The notes under the pieces are model-generated. The model did no database searches and had not been told where the DNA came from. It saw only the letters and a list, made by a program, of their open reading frames with translations. From positions 1 to 64,000 of the forward strand of contig JANQSE010000012.1 of assembly GCA_028284195.1 (NCBI GenBank): a stretch of DNA of 64,000 bases, written 5' to 3'. Each line of letters opens with the position of its first letter. Within the stretch, counting starts at the first letter, position 1. A program made the translations under genes and the position numbers. Positions 24,133 to 33,824 of the stretch are shown here, piece by piece. The DNA comes from Balneola sp. (GTDB lineage Bacteria; Bacteroidota; Rhodothermia; Balneolales; Balneolaceae).

Positions 24133-25175
24133 TGCACTTCTAAAAAGAGCTTCGTCAAAAACTCTTTATCTCCTTTCTCTGTTATTAGCTGAAATTTTTT
24201 GGAGTACAAGAGTTCAAGACGGTTTTTCAGGTTCTGCAAGCCAATACCACTTTTTTCCGCAGCCGAATATACAGATAGAATCGTATTTGTTACCTCGAAT
24301 TGTAAGGTGCCATCAGCAAATGAAAGTGAAATGTTAATGATGCAATGCTCAGATGGGTGTATTCCGTGTTTGAAAGCATTTTCTATTATCGGGATTAAAA
24401 GCATGGGAGAAATTACAATATCATCCAATAAAGAAGGTGCTATTTCTATTTTTATATTTACTTCGTTGAGATCGGTTGTTCGCAGCTTTTGGAGCAAAAT
24501 GTATTTTTGGATGTACTCAACTTCTTTAGCTAATGATATTTTCTCGGCTTGTGAATGATGTAGGTTATACCTCATTAATGTACCAAGCTGGGTAATTCCA
24601 TCTGCGGTTTTGGGGCTGTTTTCTTCTAATGCGGTTGAGTACAAACTGTTTAGGGTATTGAATAAGAAATGAGGATCTACCTGAGATTTAAGAAAGGAGA
24701 GCTCAGCGGCATATTTTTCGGTTTTCAGTTTTTCGATAGTAGTTAAATTTTTAATCCAATCTTTTGTAAATCGATATGCAAATGAAAGTATCAATCCAAT
24801 AAAGACCGCTCCGCTCAGATTATTATCATCAGTAAAAATAGCTAGAAAATCTCTTCCAAAAGATGTAGTGCCGGAATAAAAGAAAGCAACGGTAATTAAT
24901 GCCCTTACGCTATCTGTCAGAGAGGGAAGAACCAGAATATATAAAGTAAAGAGAAGCCATTTTTTAGCTTTCAGATATTTTGGAATAAGTAAAAAGGCGT
25001 TTAGGTAAAAGATCAAAGGCACCATCAGGAAGTTTAAGCGAACCAGGTTTTTGCTTGTGCTGTCAAAGCTCGAACCTAATCCAAATTCCATCACCATGAA
25101 GTAACACCCCAACAAAACCAGATGGACTACTTTCTCCTTTTTACTCAAGGATGATATTTCTTTGAAGAGTGTCAT
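24129..25175 (-). CDS. LytS-type sensor histidine kinase
   Basis: This 348-residue membrane histidine kinase has four or so transmembrane helices in the first 150 residues. The phosphorylated histidine lies in LKSQVDPHFLFNTLNSLYS. A GHKL ATPase has the N box PIIENAFKHGI and a short G box near the end (GIGLQNLKNRLELLY). There is no extracellular sensor domain of note, so the membrane region itself probably senses. It lies 23 bases after the ABC permease/M1 gene and overlaps its LytTR partner by four bases, which is a standard Bacteroidota arrangement. Confidence 0.92.
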   Translation of the reverse strand: MTLFKEISSLSKKEKVVHLVLLGCYFMVMEFGLGSSFDSTSKNLVRLNFLMVPLIFYLNAFLLIPKYLKAKKWLLFTLYILVLPSLTDSVRALITVAFFYSGTTSFGRDFLAIFTDDNNLSGAVFIGLILSFAYRFTKDWIKNLTTIEKLKTEKYAAELSFLKSQVDPHFLFNTLNSLYSTALEENSPKTADGITQLGTLMRYNLHHSQAEKISLAKEVEYIQKYILLQKLRTTDLNEVNIKIEIAPSLLDDIVISPMLLIPIIENAFKHGIHPSEHCIINISLSFADGTLQFEVTNTILSVYSAAEKSGIGLQNLKNRLELLYSKKFQLITEKGDKEFLTKLFLEVQ

Positions 25176-25198
25176 TCCTTTAAAATGCGAAAGATGTT

Positions 25199-28100
25199 CT
25201 AAAATTTCTTTTGTTTAACAAGTATTTTGTTTACGCTGGTAGTATCAGATTCAAAAAAGTCGCTAATGATATGTTGAAAAGAATCCGGGGTTACATTTCT
25301 TAATTCATTTACCAGATCGAGGGAGGTTGGATAAGGGGACGATCGCAATCTATATTTTTCAATAAAGTTTTGCAGCCCATGATGGAAATTATCTTTACCA
25401 ATGATCTTTTGAAATGCATAGTATGTTAGTGCTGCTTTTTGGTAGTTGAGGATGTCCTGATCCGGTCTTGCAAATACTAAAGGCGTGCTCTTATTTGGTG
25501 TTCGGGCAATGCTCCTCTGGAGGCGGTCACTAATTAGCTCCAGGTAAAGCTGTTTTGCTTCTTCGCCATACTTTTCTCCAAGGATTTCGATGGAAGTATA
25601 TTCTGCAAGGCCTTCAGTAATAATTCTGCTGCCAAGTGCATTCGATGGAACAACCTGGTGCCCCCACCACTGATGTGCCATTTCATGAGCTACAAGCCGG
25701 AATACCTGGTCAAAACGGTTTTTGCTGAACGTATCTTCCTTGCTTATAAAACCGGCAAATTCGGAATAGGGAATGGTGTTTGCGAAGGATTGGGCAAAGT
25801 TACCGTATGTTTTTGGAAATTCGATGATCCTCATTTGTTTGAATTGATACGGGGTATAGGTCTTTTCAGAGAATGCCAGTGTAGCCTTCATGGCTTCCAT
25901 CATTCGTTCCAGGTTAAAAGTATGGGTTGGATGATGGTAAATTTCCAGATCTACTCCATTAACATGTTCTCTTTTTACTTCAAATACTCCTGAGTTGAAT
26001 ACAATCCCATTTCTGATCTTTCTACTGCTTTTGTAGCGGAAGTAATTTCTTCCATTCTCTTGCCATTGTGCTGCAAGTTCTCCCGGAGCCAAAGCAATTT
26101 GATCTTTGGATGTACTTACAACAGCTTCAAAGTCAAACGGGTCAACGTTTTTTCCAACATAGCTGTTTTCGGAAGCTTTGGGGTTTGATGGCAGAGTATG
26201 GGTATTCTCATTGTCAGGCATACCAACTGTGAAAAGCTCGGCCAGCATAAAAGTCCCATTTTCTATTACTTTTGAGTTGGACAGGAAAAAAGTACCTGGG
26301 ATATCGTTCGTTGAGAATTCAAGAAACAGGCTGTCTTTGGGAAGGAGCGGATCCTGGAGTTTCAGGATATCCAGATTCAATAACGAATCGCTAACAAGAA
26401 CTTCAAAGTTTACACCAAGCAAGTATTCAGAGTTTGTATTGGCGGGGTAAGCAATAATCAGCGTGTCTATAGCTTGTTCCGATTTATTTACGAACACAAG
26501 TGTACCATTTGAGGTGTAGTTACGCTCTTCAGGGAATATATTCATGTTGATGTTTACCCCGGATAAACGAGGCTGAATAATATTCCGGAGATTCCCGAAC
26601 TTTTTTATAACACCGGATGTATGTGCGCGTAATTCTTTTTCTGAAATATCCTCTGTGCCCGGGTAAGCGGAATGATATAACATAAAACCCATGCTCAAAA
26701 AAGCTAACAATAAGGCAGATGAGCCCGCCATTACAGGTTTGCTGGATCTTTTCAATGCAGTTACAACACGTTCTGGAAAATTCTGAGCAAAGCCGCGAAC
26801 CCAAAAAAGGAAGGTGAGTATTAACAGAATACCTCCCAGCAATAACCAATACAGTTTATGAGCAAAATAGGAGCGCAGCTGATTTCCGTATCCATTTAAA
26901 TCAGAATATTCGAGAATGGGTGCTGCATTAAACTTAAAAATATCCGGCTTGATGCCAATGGACTCTAATCCGCCAATCCCTATTGAAAATAAGATCAGCA
27001 GAAAAAAACCGACATATTGGTTGGGCAAGAGTGTTTGAACAAAAAAACCCAGCATAGCCCAAATAACTAAACCGATCAGGCTTACGGCATAAAGATCGAA
27101 CAGGTACAAATCAATTTCGAAGTGATAGTAACCACGTATTGATTGAACAAGAACACCCACTACCATGATTACAGATAGCAGCACAGCCTGAATTTTTATA
27201 AGGGCAAGAAACTTTGAGCCCAGCAATACCGGATTGGAAATAGGGGTTACATCAACTAACTGATGGATATCTGTTGTACGGTCTTTGTGAATAAGTATTC
27301 CGGCATACAAAAACGTGATAAGACCGATGATAAAACTGAAGAATAAGGAAGGAACCATCAACATAACCTGCGTAAGTGGATAAATGCGGGTGGTGTACTG
27401 TGGGTTTGCCTGTGCCAGAAGCAAGTACATGAAGATCAAACTTCCAACAAGCAGAGCCAGAAAAGTGCGGCTTAAAAGAATGTTCCTGAATTCAAATACG
27501 GACATTCTCCACGCGGCGCGAACCTGAGTAATAAAGGAAAAACTAAAGCTGATATCTGTAACATCCTGAGTTTTACTTTTCGGGATAGCTGATTGATAAT
27601 TTTTCCGGCGTAATGTTTTTCGAAAGATATTTCCTGATAAGATTGATTGAGTGAATGCAAATTTTTGATATGCCCGGGTAAATATCAGAGAAGAAAATCC
27701 CAACCAAATAAGCCTGTTATATATAATCATATTGCTAATGGGGATATTTAACATGTTCATTTGTTCGGGAGTCCAATATCGGGCAGCCATAAAAACCGGA
27801 GCCTGTGCAAATAGGTCGAAAAGAGCAACCAGGGTTTGGTTATCGGGCCCGCTTAACATGAATACCAGTATTCTTCGCAAAAGAAGAACCAGCAAGGCTG
27901 TGATAAATCCAGCATAAATACTTCTCGAAGCTATTACCGCTGCATATACAAGCATTGCAGTAATGGCGATATTTGGAACTGCGATGAGAAATAAAGGCCG
28001 TATATATGCTGCGATACTATTTGAAGTAATCATTGCCTGATTTACCCATGGGAGAACAGAGCCTAAAAACATTCCCAGAAAAAGAAAGAGAACAATTATA

Positions 28101-28456
28101 AAGCAGATCGATACCGAGCTCAGAAATTTTCCAAATAGGTAATCCCGTTTTTTGATTGGGTAGGAGTACAGGATCATAAACATTTTTGAGCTGTAATCCC
28201 GATAAAGAGACCCTGCAATAAAAATCGGGACGATGAATTGAATAAACAGATTAAAATCGAACAGCAGAGACGCTATACTAAACGGAGCATTTGCAAACCT
28301 GCGGCTCCCTTTTTCAATATTAGAGTAGTCTCCGGTAATATCAGCAGTTAAAGCCATTGCTCCCAATCCAAAAAGAAACATGATACTAACAAAAAGATAG
28401 GTAGAAGGCTGCTTTAACCAGTGCTTGATCTCGTAAAAGTAGATTGATTTAAGCAT
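25199..28456 (-). CDS. ABC permease fused to M1 family aminopeptidase
   Basis: From the ATG at 28456 (MLKSIYFYEIKHWLKQPS) the protein has 1085 residues; the longer start at 28504 would run deeper into the ATPase gene. The N-terminal half holds two sets of ABC-2-type membrane helices (about residues 1-560). The C-terminal part is an M1 metallopeptidase domain with zinc motif HEMAHQWWGH and the downstream glutamate in ITEGLAEYTS. The peptidase probably faces the periplasm. It overlaps the ATPase gene by eight bases. The complex may export a peptide and trim it, or process imported peptides; the substrate is unknown. Confidence 0.9.
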   Translation of the reverse strand: MLKSIYFYEIKHWLKQPSTYLFVSIMFLFGLGAMALTADITGDYSNIEKGSRRFANAPFSIASLLFDFNLFIQFIVPIFIAGSLYRDYSSKMFMILYSYPIKKRDYLFGKFLSSVSICFIIVLFLFLGMFLGSVLPWVNQAMITSNSIAAYIRPLFLIAVPNIAITAMLVYAAVIASRSIYAGFITALLVLLLRRILVFMLSGPDNQTLVALFDLFAQAPVFMAARYWTPEQMNMLNIPISNMIIYNRLIWLGFSSLIFTRAYQKFAFTQSILSGNIFRKTLRRKNYQSAIPKSKTQDVTDISFSFSFITQVRAAWRMSVFEFRNILLSRTFLALLVGSLIFMYLLLAQANPQYTTRIYPLTQVMLMVPSLFFSFIIGLITFLYAGILIHKDRTTDIHQLVDVTPISNPVLLGSKFLALIKIQAVLLSVIMVVGVLVQSIRGYYHFEIDLYLFDLYAVSLIGLVIWAMLGFFVQTLLPNQYVGFFLLILFSIGIGGLESIGIKPDIFKFNAAPILEYSDLNGYGNQLRSYFAHKLYWLLLGGILLILTFLFWVRGFAQNFPERVVTALKRSSKPVMAGSSALLLAFLSMGFMLYHSAYPGTEDISEKELRAHTSGVIKKFGNLRNIIQPRLSGVNINMNIFPEERNYTSNGTLVFVNKSEQAIDTLIIAYPANTNSEYLLGVNFEVLVSDSLLNLDILKLQDPLLPKDSLFLEFSTNDIPGTFFLSNSKVIENGTFMLAELFTVGMPDNENTHTLPSNPKASENSYVGKNVDPFDFEAVVSTSKDQIALAPGELAAQWQENGRNYFRYKSSRKIRNGIVFNSGVFEVKREHVNGVDLEIYHHPTHTFNLERMMEAMKATLAFSEKTYTPYQFKQMRIIEFPKTYGNFAQSFANTIPYSEFAGFISKEDTFSKNRFDQVFRLVAHEMAHQWWGHQVVPSNALGSRIITEGLAEYTSIEILGEKYGEEAKQLYLELISDRLQRSIARTPNKSTPLVFARPDQDILNYQKAALTYYAFQKIIGKDNFHHGLQNFIEKYRLRSSPYPTSLDLVNELRNVTPDSFQHIISDFFESDTTSVNKILVKQKKF

Positions 28457-29348
28457 AGCTTTGCCCCGTATGTTCTTTGGATTGAAGTACGCAGAAATAC
28501 ACATCTTCTAACGTTGGGCTTTCGGCGCTAAAATGGCGGTCTGGTTTTGTGTTCGAGTAAACCCGGATAATTAATGAATTATCTGATGAAAAATTTGAGG
28601 ACAGCACCAGGGTTTTATTTTTATAAGATCCGAGTTCATCAGGAGAGGTTTTAGTAGCCCAGATCTTTCCTTCAAGTTCATTGATTGCCTGTTCAGGAGT
28701 GGATTTTTTCAAAACCTGCCCGTGATTTACAATAGCCATATCGTTACACAATTCGTGTACATCGTCCACAATATGTGTTGAAAACAGCACCGTGTTTTGA
28801 GTGCCGACTTCGCGGAGCACATTCAGGAATCGTTTTCTCTCGGCTGGGTCCAGTCCTGCAGTGGGTTCATCAACAATAATAAGCTTGGGCCTGTTTAAAA
28901 GTAGTTGGGCTATCCCGAATCGTTGTTTCATGCCTCCCGAATAATCGCTCACGCTTTTTCTCCGGTCATCATACAAGTTGGTAAGTTCAAGTACTTCCTG
29001 AGAAATAGCAGCTCTTTGCTTTGCAGAGGCAATTCCCTTTAGGGTAGCAAAGTAATCAAGAAGTTTTTCTGCGCTTACTTTGGGGTACACACCAAATTCC
29101 TGAGGGAGATAACCAAGTATTTTTCTGAGTTCCATCGGGTGGGTTAATACATCTATTTCCTGAAAAGAAATACAACCCGAATCTGGTTGCTGTAAAGTGG
29201 CTATTGTTCTCATCAGTGTGGATTTGCCGGCACCATTTGGCCCAAGTAACCCAAACATGCCTGTCCCAATTTCCAGAGAAAGGTTATTTAGTGCTTTTAC
29301 ACCGTTTTGATAGGTTTTGGAAAGTTCCTTGACAATCAGGTTGCTCAT
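28449..29348 (-). CDS. ABC transporter ATP-binding protein
   Basis: This 299-residue ATPase has Walker A LLGPNGAGKSTLMRTIA, the signature SDYSGGMKQRFGIAQ, Walker B LIIVDEPTAGLDP and the switch histidine in LFSTHIVDDV. The C-terminal 80 residues are an extra domain of the kind seen in ABC-2 exporters of the multidrug/bacteriocin-resistance type. It is the first gene of a four-gene operon with the permease/M1 fusion and the LytS/LytTR pair. Its partner permease is certainly the overlapping next gene. Confidence 0.93.
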   Translation of the reverse strand: MSNLIVKELSKTYQNGVKALNNLSLEIGTGMFGLLGPNGAGKSTLMRTIATLQQPDSGCISFQEIDVLTHPMELRKILGYLPQEFGVYPKVSAEKLLDYFATLKGIASAKQRAAISQEVLELTNLYDDRRKSVSDYSGGMKQRFGIAQLLLNRPKLIIVDEPTAGLDPAERKRFLNVLREVGTQNTVLFSTHIVDDVHELCNDMAIVNHGQVLKKSTPEQAINELEGKIWATKTSPDELGSYKNKTLVLSSNFSSDNSLIIRVYSNTKPDRHFSAESPTLEDVYFCVLQSKEHTGQSYA

Positions 29349-29460
29349 TCTCTTACGCTTTATTGAATAATTCAGCCTAAGGATAGAAGTGAATACAGAG
29401 CAATTAAAAATTATGTGACAAGGCTGGAACTTGAAGTGATAAAGGCGGCTAAATCTGGTA

Positions 29461-30630
29461 CTAATTCTTTAAACATTGAACAAGCACGCTAACTGCCTGC
29501 TCAATCTCTTTCTTGGAAATCACAATAGGCGGCACTATCCTTATCACATTTCCCGTTGCGTTCGAAAGCACTTTATGCTGGAACATGTTCTCTACTACCG
29601 GTCGTGCTGGTTGGTTAAGCTCAACCCCGATCATTAAACCTATTCCTCGTACATCCAACACTTGTTCAATCCCTGTTGTTTTTTCTTTAAGAAGATTCAG
29701 CATGAATTCACCTTTTTCTCTGGCTTGTTCTATGATTCCTTCTTCTTCGATTATCTTGAGTGTGGCATTGCCAACAGCACATGCAAAAGGACTTCCCCCA
29801 AAAGTAGTTCCGTGATTTCCAAAAGAAAGGGCTGAGGCTACTTCTTCTTTAGCCATTATTGCTCCAATGGGAATTCCACTTCCCAGTGCTTTTGCAGCAG
29901 CAACTACATCGGGTTGAATTCCAAAATGTTCAAACGCCCAAAATTTCCCCGTTCTTCCCACGCCGGTTTGTACTTCGTCGATAATTAACAGGATGTTTTT
30001 ATCATCACACAAAGCTCTCATTTTCTGTACAAACTCTTTATCTGCAATATTCACCCCGCTGTTTCCCTGAATTAGCTCAAAAACAATGGCAATGGTTTGG
30101 TTATTCACAGCATTGTTGAGGGCTTCAAAATTATTAAAAGGCGATTGTGTAAATCCCGAAGGTAATGGAGCAAAACCTTGTTGATAAATTGGTTTGCTAA
30201 GTGTGATGCTGGATAGTGATCGTCCATGAAATCCATTTGAAAGAGATATCACATTCCCTGACTTTCCATGACCATGTCCCCATTTTCGGGCTAGCTTTAA
30301 GCAGGCTTCCATCGCTTCCATCCCGCTATTGCATAAAAAAACCCGGTCTAATCCCGATGATGTTGAAAGCCGCTCAACAAACTCACTTTGTGGTTCGGTA
30401 TAATAAAAGTTAGAAACATGGAGAAGTTTCCTGGCTTGTTGCCGGATGGCCTCTACAATTTTTGGATGGCAGTGCCCCAAATTGTTAACGGCTATTCCAC
30501 CCAGAATGTCGATATATTCGTTTCCATCCGTATCCCAGATTTTTGCTCCAAGCCCGCGATCTATGGTCATTGGGTAGCGGTTATACACCTGGAAATGATG
30601 TTTGTTTTCGAGCTGCCGGACCTGGTTCAT
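29461..30630 (-). CDS. Acetylornithine/succinylornithine-type aminotransferase
   Basis: This 389-residue class III PLP aminotransferase has the N-terminal GAKIWDTDGNEYIDILGGIAV-like core, the phosphate-binding SGMEAMEACLKLAR, VFELIQGNSGV, LLIIDEVQTGVGRTG and the PLP lysine in AAAKALGSGIPIGA. ArgD-like enzymes transfer the amino group between N-acetylornithine and 2-oxoglutarate; close relatives act on other omega-amines. There is no arginine gene cluster nearby, so the exact substrate is uncertain. The ATG at 30630 lies 124 bases from the divergent M14 peptidase gene. Confidence 0.85.
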   Translation of the reverse strand: MNQVRQLENKHHFQVYNRYPMTIDRGLGAKIWDTDGNEYIDILGGIAVNNLGHCHPKIVEAIRQQARKLLHVSNFYYTEPQSEFVERLSTSSGLDRVFLCNSGMEAMEACLKLARKWGHGHGKSGNVISLSNGFHGRSLSSITLSKPIYQQGFAPLPSGFTQSPFNNFEALNNAVNNQTIAIVFELIQGNSGVNIADKEFVQKMRALCDDKNILLIIDEVQTGVGRTGKFWAFEHFGIQPDVVAAAKALGSGIPIGAIMAKEEVASALSFGNHGTTFGGSPFACAVGNATLKIIEEEGIIEQAREKGEFMLNLLKEKTTGIEQVLDVRGIGLMIGVELNQPARPVVENMFQHKVLSNATGNVIRIVPPIVISKKEIEQAVSVLVQCLKN

Positions 30631-30754
30631 GTGTGGAGATTTAAATTGGGTTAAAATATATGGTCGTGAATGTACAAATAAGAAAACCTAGGCAAAACCT
30701 GGTGAGAAGAAGAGATCATTTCTGTATTATCCTCCAACTTTAATTATTCGATAT

Positions 30755-32371
30755 ATGAAAAAGCTATTTCTTTTCTTTCTGGCTGCCGCACTTGCAACCC
30801 AGTCTAAGGCTCAGTGGTCGGCTGACCTGATTACTATCCCGGAAAAAACCAATTATCAGGAAACTTCAACCTACGCAGATGTAATGAACTTCATCAAAGC
30901 TGTTCAAGCTAAAACTGATTTGATGTATCTGGAATACATGGGAAAAAGCCTGGAGGGAAAAGCTATTCCTGTGGTTGTAATGGCAAATCCAAAGATTACT
31001 ACGCCAGAGGAGGCAAAAGCTTCTGGGAAGCCGGTAATGTATATTCAGGGCAATATCCATTCCGGGGAAGTGGAAGGAAAAGAAATACTGCAAATTTTGA
31101 TGCGGGAAATTTTACTTGGGGATAAAAAGGATCTTTTAGATAATCAGATTGTGGTTTTTGCTCCGATCTATAACACAGATTCTAATGATAAAATGGATGT
31201 TCAGGTTCGGCGGTCGCAGGAGGGGAGCCCTCAAAAAACCGGAATTCGTGCAAACAGCCAGGGTTGGGATTTAAACAGAGACGGGATCAAAATGGAAGCC
31301 CTGGAAACCAGTGCGATGATCGAAAATGTGATAATGAAGTGGGATCCCGAAATGTTTGTGGATTTGCATACTACAAACGGAACCTGGCATGGATATTCAC
31401 TGACCTGGGCACCAAGTTATCATTATGCAGGGGAATGGGGTCCGTATGATTTAACCTGGAATACTTTGTTGCCTGAAGTTACCAGGCATGTAAAAGAAAA
31501 ATACGATGTTTATTTGGGGCCATATGGGGGATACAGCTTGCGCCAGGGTTGGCCGCCGAAAGCAATTTATACTTATAACCATCACCCAAGATACCTTGTA
31601 AATCAGATGGGACTTAGAAACAAAGTTGGAATTTTGAGCGAAGCCTTTGCTCATGAGCGATTATACCAGCGTATGAATTCTACAAAGGCTTTTGTTACTG
31701 AAATTCTTGAATACACCAATGCAAATGGAGAGGAGATAAGAAGGGTAAACAATGAAGCTGCCGCTGCTGCCATTCAAAATGTTATAAACAATGCAGGTAA
31801 AGCCAAAAAAGGAGTTCGGTTCCAGATGGTTCCTTTAGAAGACACTTTTACTTTGAGAACGTATAATTATATCCCTTATAAAAACGAGCAGGGCGAACAA
31901 AGATACATTAGATCAGGAGAAATTATCGAAATTCCAGATGTCCAGAATTACAGTAAGTTCGAAGCTACGGTAGAAAGTACGATCCCCAGGGGGTATATCA
32001 TTCCAAAAGAAATGAAATACATTGCCGATCATTTGAAGAAACAAGGAGTGATTATTACTAAAATTGGACACAGAAAAAATTATCAAGGCGAAGTTTTTAT
32101 GGTGAGCAAGCTTGAAAAAAGCCAGCGTCAATTTGAGGGGCATAACATGGCGCGGGTAGAAGGAAAATTCATGCCGGTTTCAAAGGCTGCTCAAAAAGGA
32201 GATTTTTTGGTGGATATGGCTCAGCCGCTTACAAACCTGATCTTCTATATGTTGGAACCTCAATCAGATGATGGATTGGTAACCTGGAATTTCTTTGATG
32301 AATACTTTGAAAAAGAAGGAGTTTCAACAAAGAGTGTGGAATACCCGGTCTTTAAATATTTTGAAGAATAG
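30755..32371 (+). CDS. M14 family zinc carboxypeptidase-like exported protein
   Basis: This 538-residue protein has a signal peptide (KKLFLFFLAAALATQSKAQ) and an M14 metallopeptidase domain. The zinc ligands include His102 and Glu105 in NIHSGEVEGKE and a later histidine in MFVDLHTTNG; NRDGIKME also fits the family. A C-terminal region of about 190 residues after the catalytic domain is not assigned. It is probably periplasmic or secreted and removes C-terminal residues or amides from peptides. It ends opposite the VOC gene with a strong hairpin between them. Confidence 0.88.
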   Translation: MKKLFLFFLAAALATQSKAQWSADLITIPEKTNYQETSTYADVMNFIKAVQAKTDLMYLEYMGKSLEGKAIPVVVMANPKITTPEEAKASGKPVMYIQGNIHSGEVEGKEILQILMREILLGDKKDLLDNQIVVFAPIYNTDSNDKMDVQVRRSQEGSPQKTGIRANSQGWDLNRDGIKMEALETSAMIENVIMKWDPEMFVDLHTTNGTWHGYSLTWAPSYHYAGEWGPYDLTWNTLLPEVTRHVKEKYDVYLGPYGGYSLRQGWPPKAIYTYNHHPRYLVNQMGLRNKVGILSEAFAHERLYQRMNSTKAFVTEILEYTNANGEEIRRVNNEAAAAAIQNVINNAGKAKKGVRFQMVPLEDTFTLRTYNYIPYKNEQGEQRYIRSGEIIEIPDVQNYSKFEATVESTIPRGYIIPKEMKYIADHLKKQGVIITKIGHRKNYQGEVFMVSKLEKSQRQFEGHNMARVEGKFMPVSKAAQKGDFLVDMAQPLTNLIFYMLEPQSDDGLVTWNFFDEYFEKEGVSTKSVEYPVFKYFEE

Positions 32372-32382
32372 GTTTTAGTTAG

Positions 32383-32425
32383 GACTAAGATGTTAGAGCG
32401 ATTCGCACAGTTCTAACATCTAGTC
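32383..32425. terminator. Hairpin between convergent genes
   Basis: gactaagatgttaga (32383-32397) pairs with tctaacatctagtc (32412-32425) with one bulged base. It sits directly after the M14 gene and before the stop of the convergent VOC gene, as expected for a transcription end. There is no long T-run on either strand, so termination strength is uncertain. Confidence 0.6.
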
Positions 32426-32443
32426 TCTAATTACTAATGCCTA

Positions 32444-32872
32444 TTAACCCATCTTATTCAATGTGTCTTCGGTTCCCATTTTTTCATACTCTTCGTCATT
32501 GGGTTCCCAGAGTTCGATTTTGTACCCATTTGGGTCCATGATCCACCCGAATTTTCCGTATTCAAAAGATTCCATTTCTCCAACCACTTCTACGCCTTCT
32601 TCTTTGAGTGTTTTCAGAAGTTCTTCCAGGTTTTCTACCCGGTAATTTATCATAGTGTCTTTTTTGCTTGGATCGGTATAGGTAGTATCACTTTTAAAAA
32701 TACTCCAGGCGGTAAACCCTTTTTTGGATTCGTTTTCGGCATGTCGCCATTCAAAAGTTCCGCCCCATTGGCCTGATTTTATTCCCAGGTGCTTTGCATA
32801 CCATTCGTTAGTGGTTTTTGGGTCATCTGCTTTGAGGAATACTCCTCCTATTCCGGTTACTCGTTTTTTCAT
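32444..32872 (-). CDS. VOC family protein (glyoxalase-like)
   Basis: This 142-residue single-module vicinal oxygen chelate protein begins KRVTGIGGVFLKADDPKTTN and ends with the usual GKFGWIMDPNGYKIELWEP. The metal-ligand positions Glu and His common to glyoxalase I are partly recognisable (FEWRHAEN, IELWEP). Members include glyoxalases, fosfomycin-resistance enzymes and dioxygenases; the substrate cannot be chosen. A second VOC gene lies 36 bases upstream on the same strand, so the two may be co-transcribed. Confidence 0.85.
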   Translation of the reverse strand: MKKRVTGIGGVFLKADDPKTTNEWYAKHLGIKSGQWGGTFEWRHAENESKKGFTAWSIFKSDTTYTDPSKKDTMINYRVENLEELLKTLKEEGVEVVGEMESFEYGKFGWIMDPNGYKIELWEPNDEEYEKMGTEDTLNKMG

Positions 32873-32908
32873 GATGTTTGTTTTTGGTTTAGAATCTGAA
32901 AATAGGTT

Positions 32909-33268
32909 TTACTCATTATGTTGGTCAAATAAGATCTGATTTCCATCCGGATCGGCAATGCAAAAGTGGCAGGGGCCTTTATCTTCATTTATCGAAGGTG
33001 ATTTCATCAAAAAGTTGATATCATCATACCGCTCTAACTCCAGATAGATTGATCGGGCATCAGTTGGGTTAAATGTCATAATGTTTTCTTCAAACATATC
33101 CTGAAAAAGGCCGATTTTATAATCATCTCGCTGCATGATGATCCACTTTTCTTCTATCGATCCAAAGTCGGTTAACTGCTCAAAGCCAAGCTTCTCATAA
33201 AATGCTTTTGAAGCTTTAATATCTTTTACAGCCAAGGAAAGGGAGTGTACTCCAAATTCATTACCCAT
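32909..33268 (-). CDS. VOC family protein
   Basis: This 119-residue glyoxalase/bleomycin-resistance fold protein begins GVHSLSLAVKDIKASKAFYE and ends HFCIADPDGNQILFDQH, both standard for the family. It is part of the minus-strand run of small genes from 35656 down to 32444 that includes an AraC regulator. It lies 12 bases after the DUF6265 gene, which argues for an operon. The function is unknown beyond fold. Confidence 0.85.
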   Translation of the reverse strand: MGNEFGVHSLSLAVKDIKASKAFYEKLGFEQLTDFGSIEEKWIIMQRDDYKIGLFQDMFEENIMTFNPTDARSIYLELERYDDINFLMKSPSINEDKGPCHFCIADPDGNQILFDQHNE

Positions 33269-33280
33269 AATTATTTCGGT

Positions 33281-33751
33281 TCATAGTTTTGGTTTAGATT
33301 TTTTCCACATCCATTCCATTGATTTTTCACCCGTTTCATCTTCAATACGGGCAGTTAGTTGGTCTCCTTTCCTGGAATAGATAATTCTTGTTGGGAAGTC
33401 ATTTTCAGGATTTTCAAATATCACTTTTTGGTCTGAATGTTCTTTCATTTTAAAAGTTGTTCCTGTACTTCCATTTGGGTGGGCAATGTAAACAATACCA
33501 TCTCTGGTCCTCATAATTCTTAAATATTCAAAAGAAGAACGTCCGTTGGCATATACATTTCTGTGTACACCCAACATCATATAACCGGCTCCGTTTGTCC
33601 AAAGCTCTTCAATTTTATTTCCGTCTTTTTCTGATGTCCAGTATCCAATAAGCCATTCAAATTCGGGCAGTGTTGGGTCGGGAATTTGTGCTTTAATGTT
33701 TGCGCTAACAAAAACTAAAAGTGTTGACAGGAAAATTAATCTGAGTTTCAT
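33281..33751 (-). CDS. Exported DUF6265 family protein
   Basis: This 156-residue protein has a signal peptide (KLRLIFLSTLLVFVSANIKA) and a lipocalin-like beta domain typical of DUF6265. It begins EFEWLIGYWTSEKDGNKIEELW and has FENPENDFPTRIIYSR near residue 112. The family occurs in the periplasm of Bacteroidota, with no known function. It is co-directional with the two VOC genes downstream and 73 bases from the AraC gene upstream. Confidence 0.75.
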   Translation of the reverse strand: MKLRLIFLSTLLVFVSANIKAQIPDPTLPEFEWLIGYWTSEKDGNKIEELWTNGAGYMMLGVHRNVYANGRSSFEYLRIMRTRDGIVYIAHPNGSTGTTFKMKEHSDQKVIFENPENDFPTRIIYSRKGDQLTARIEDETGEKSMEWMWKKSKPKL

Positions 33752-33824
33752 AATTCTGAATTTAAGTTAAAAGAATTACGAAAACTAAGAATGAGCCTTG
33801 GAGTGGTATAGTAAAAAGCCGACA

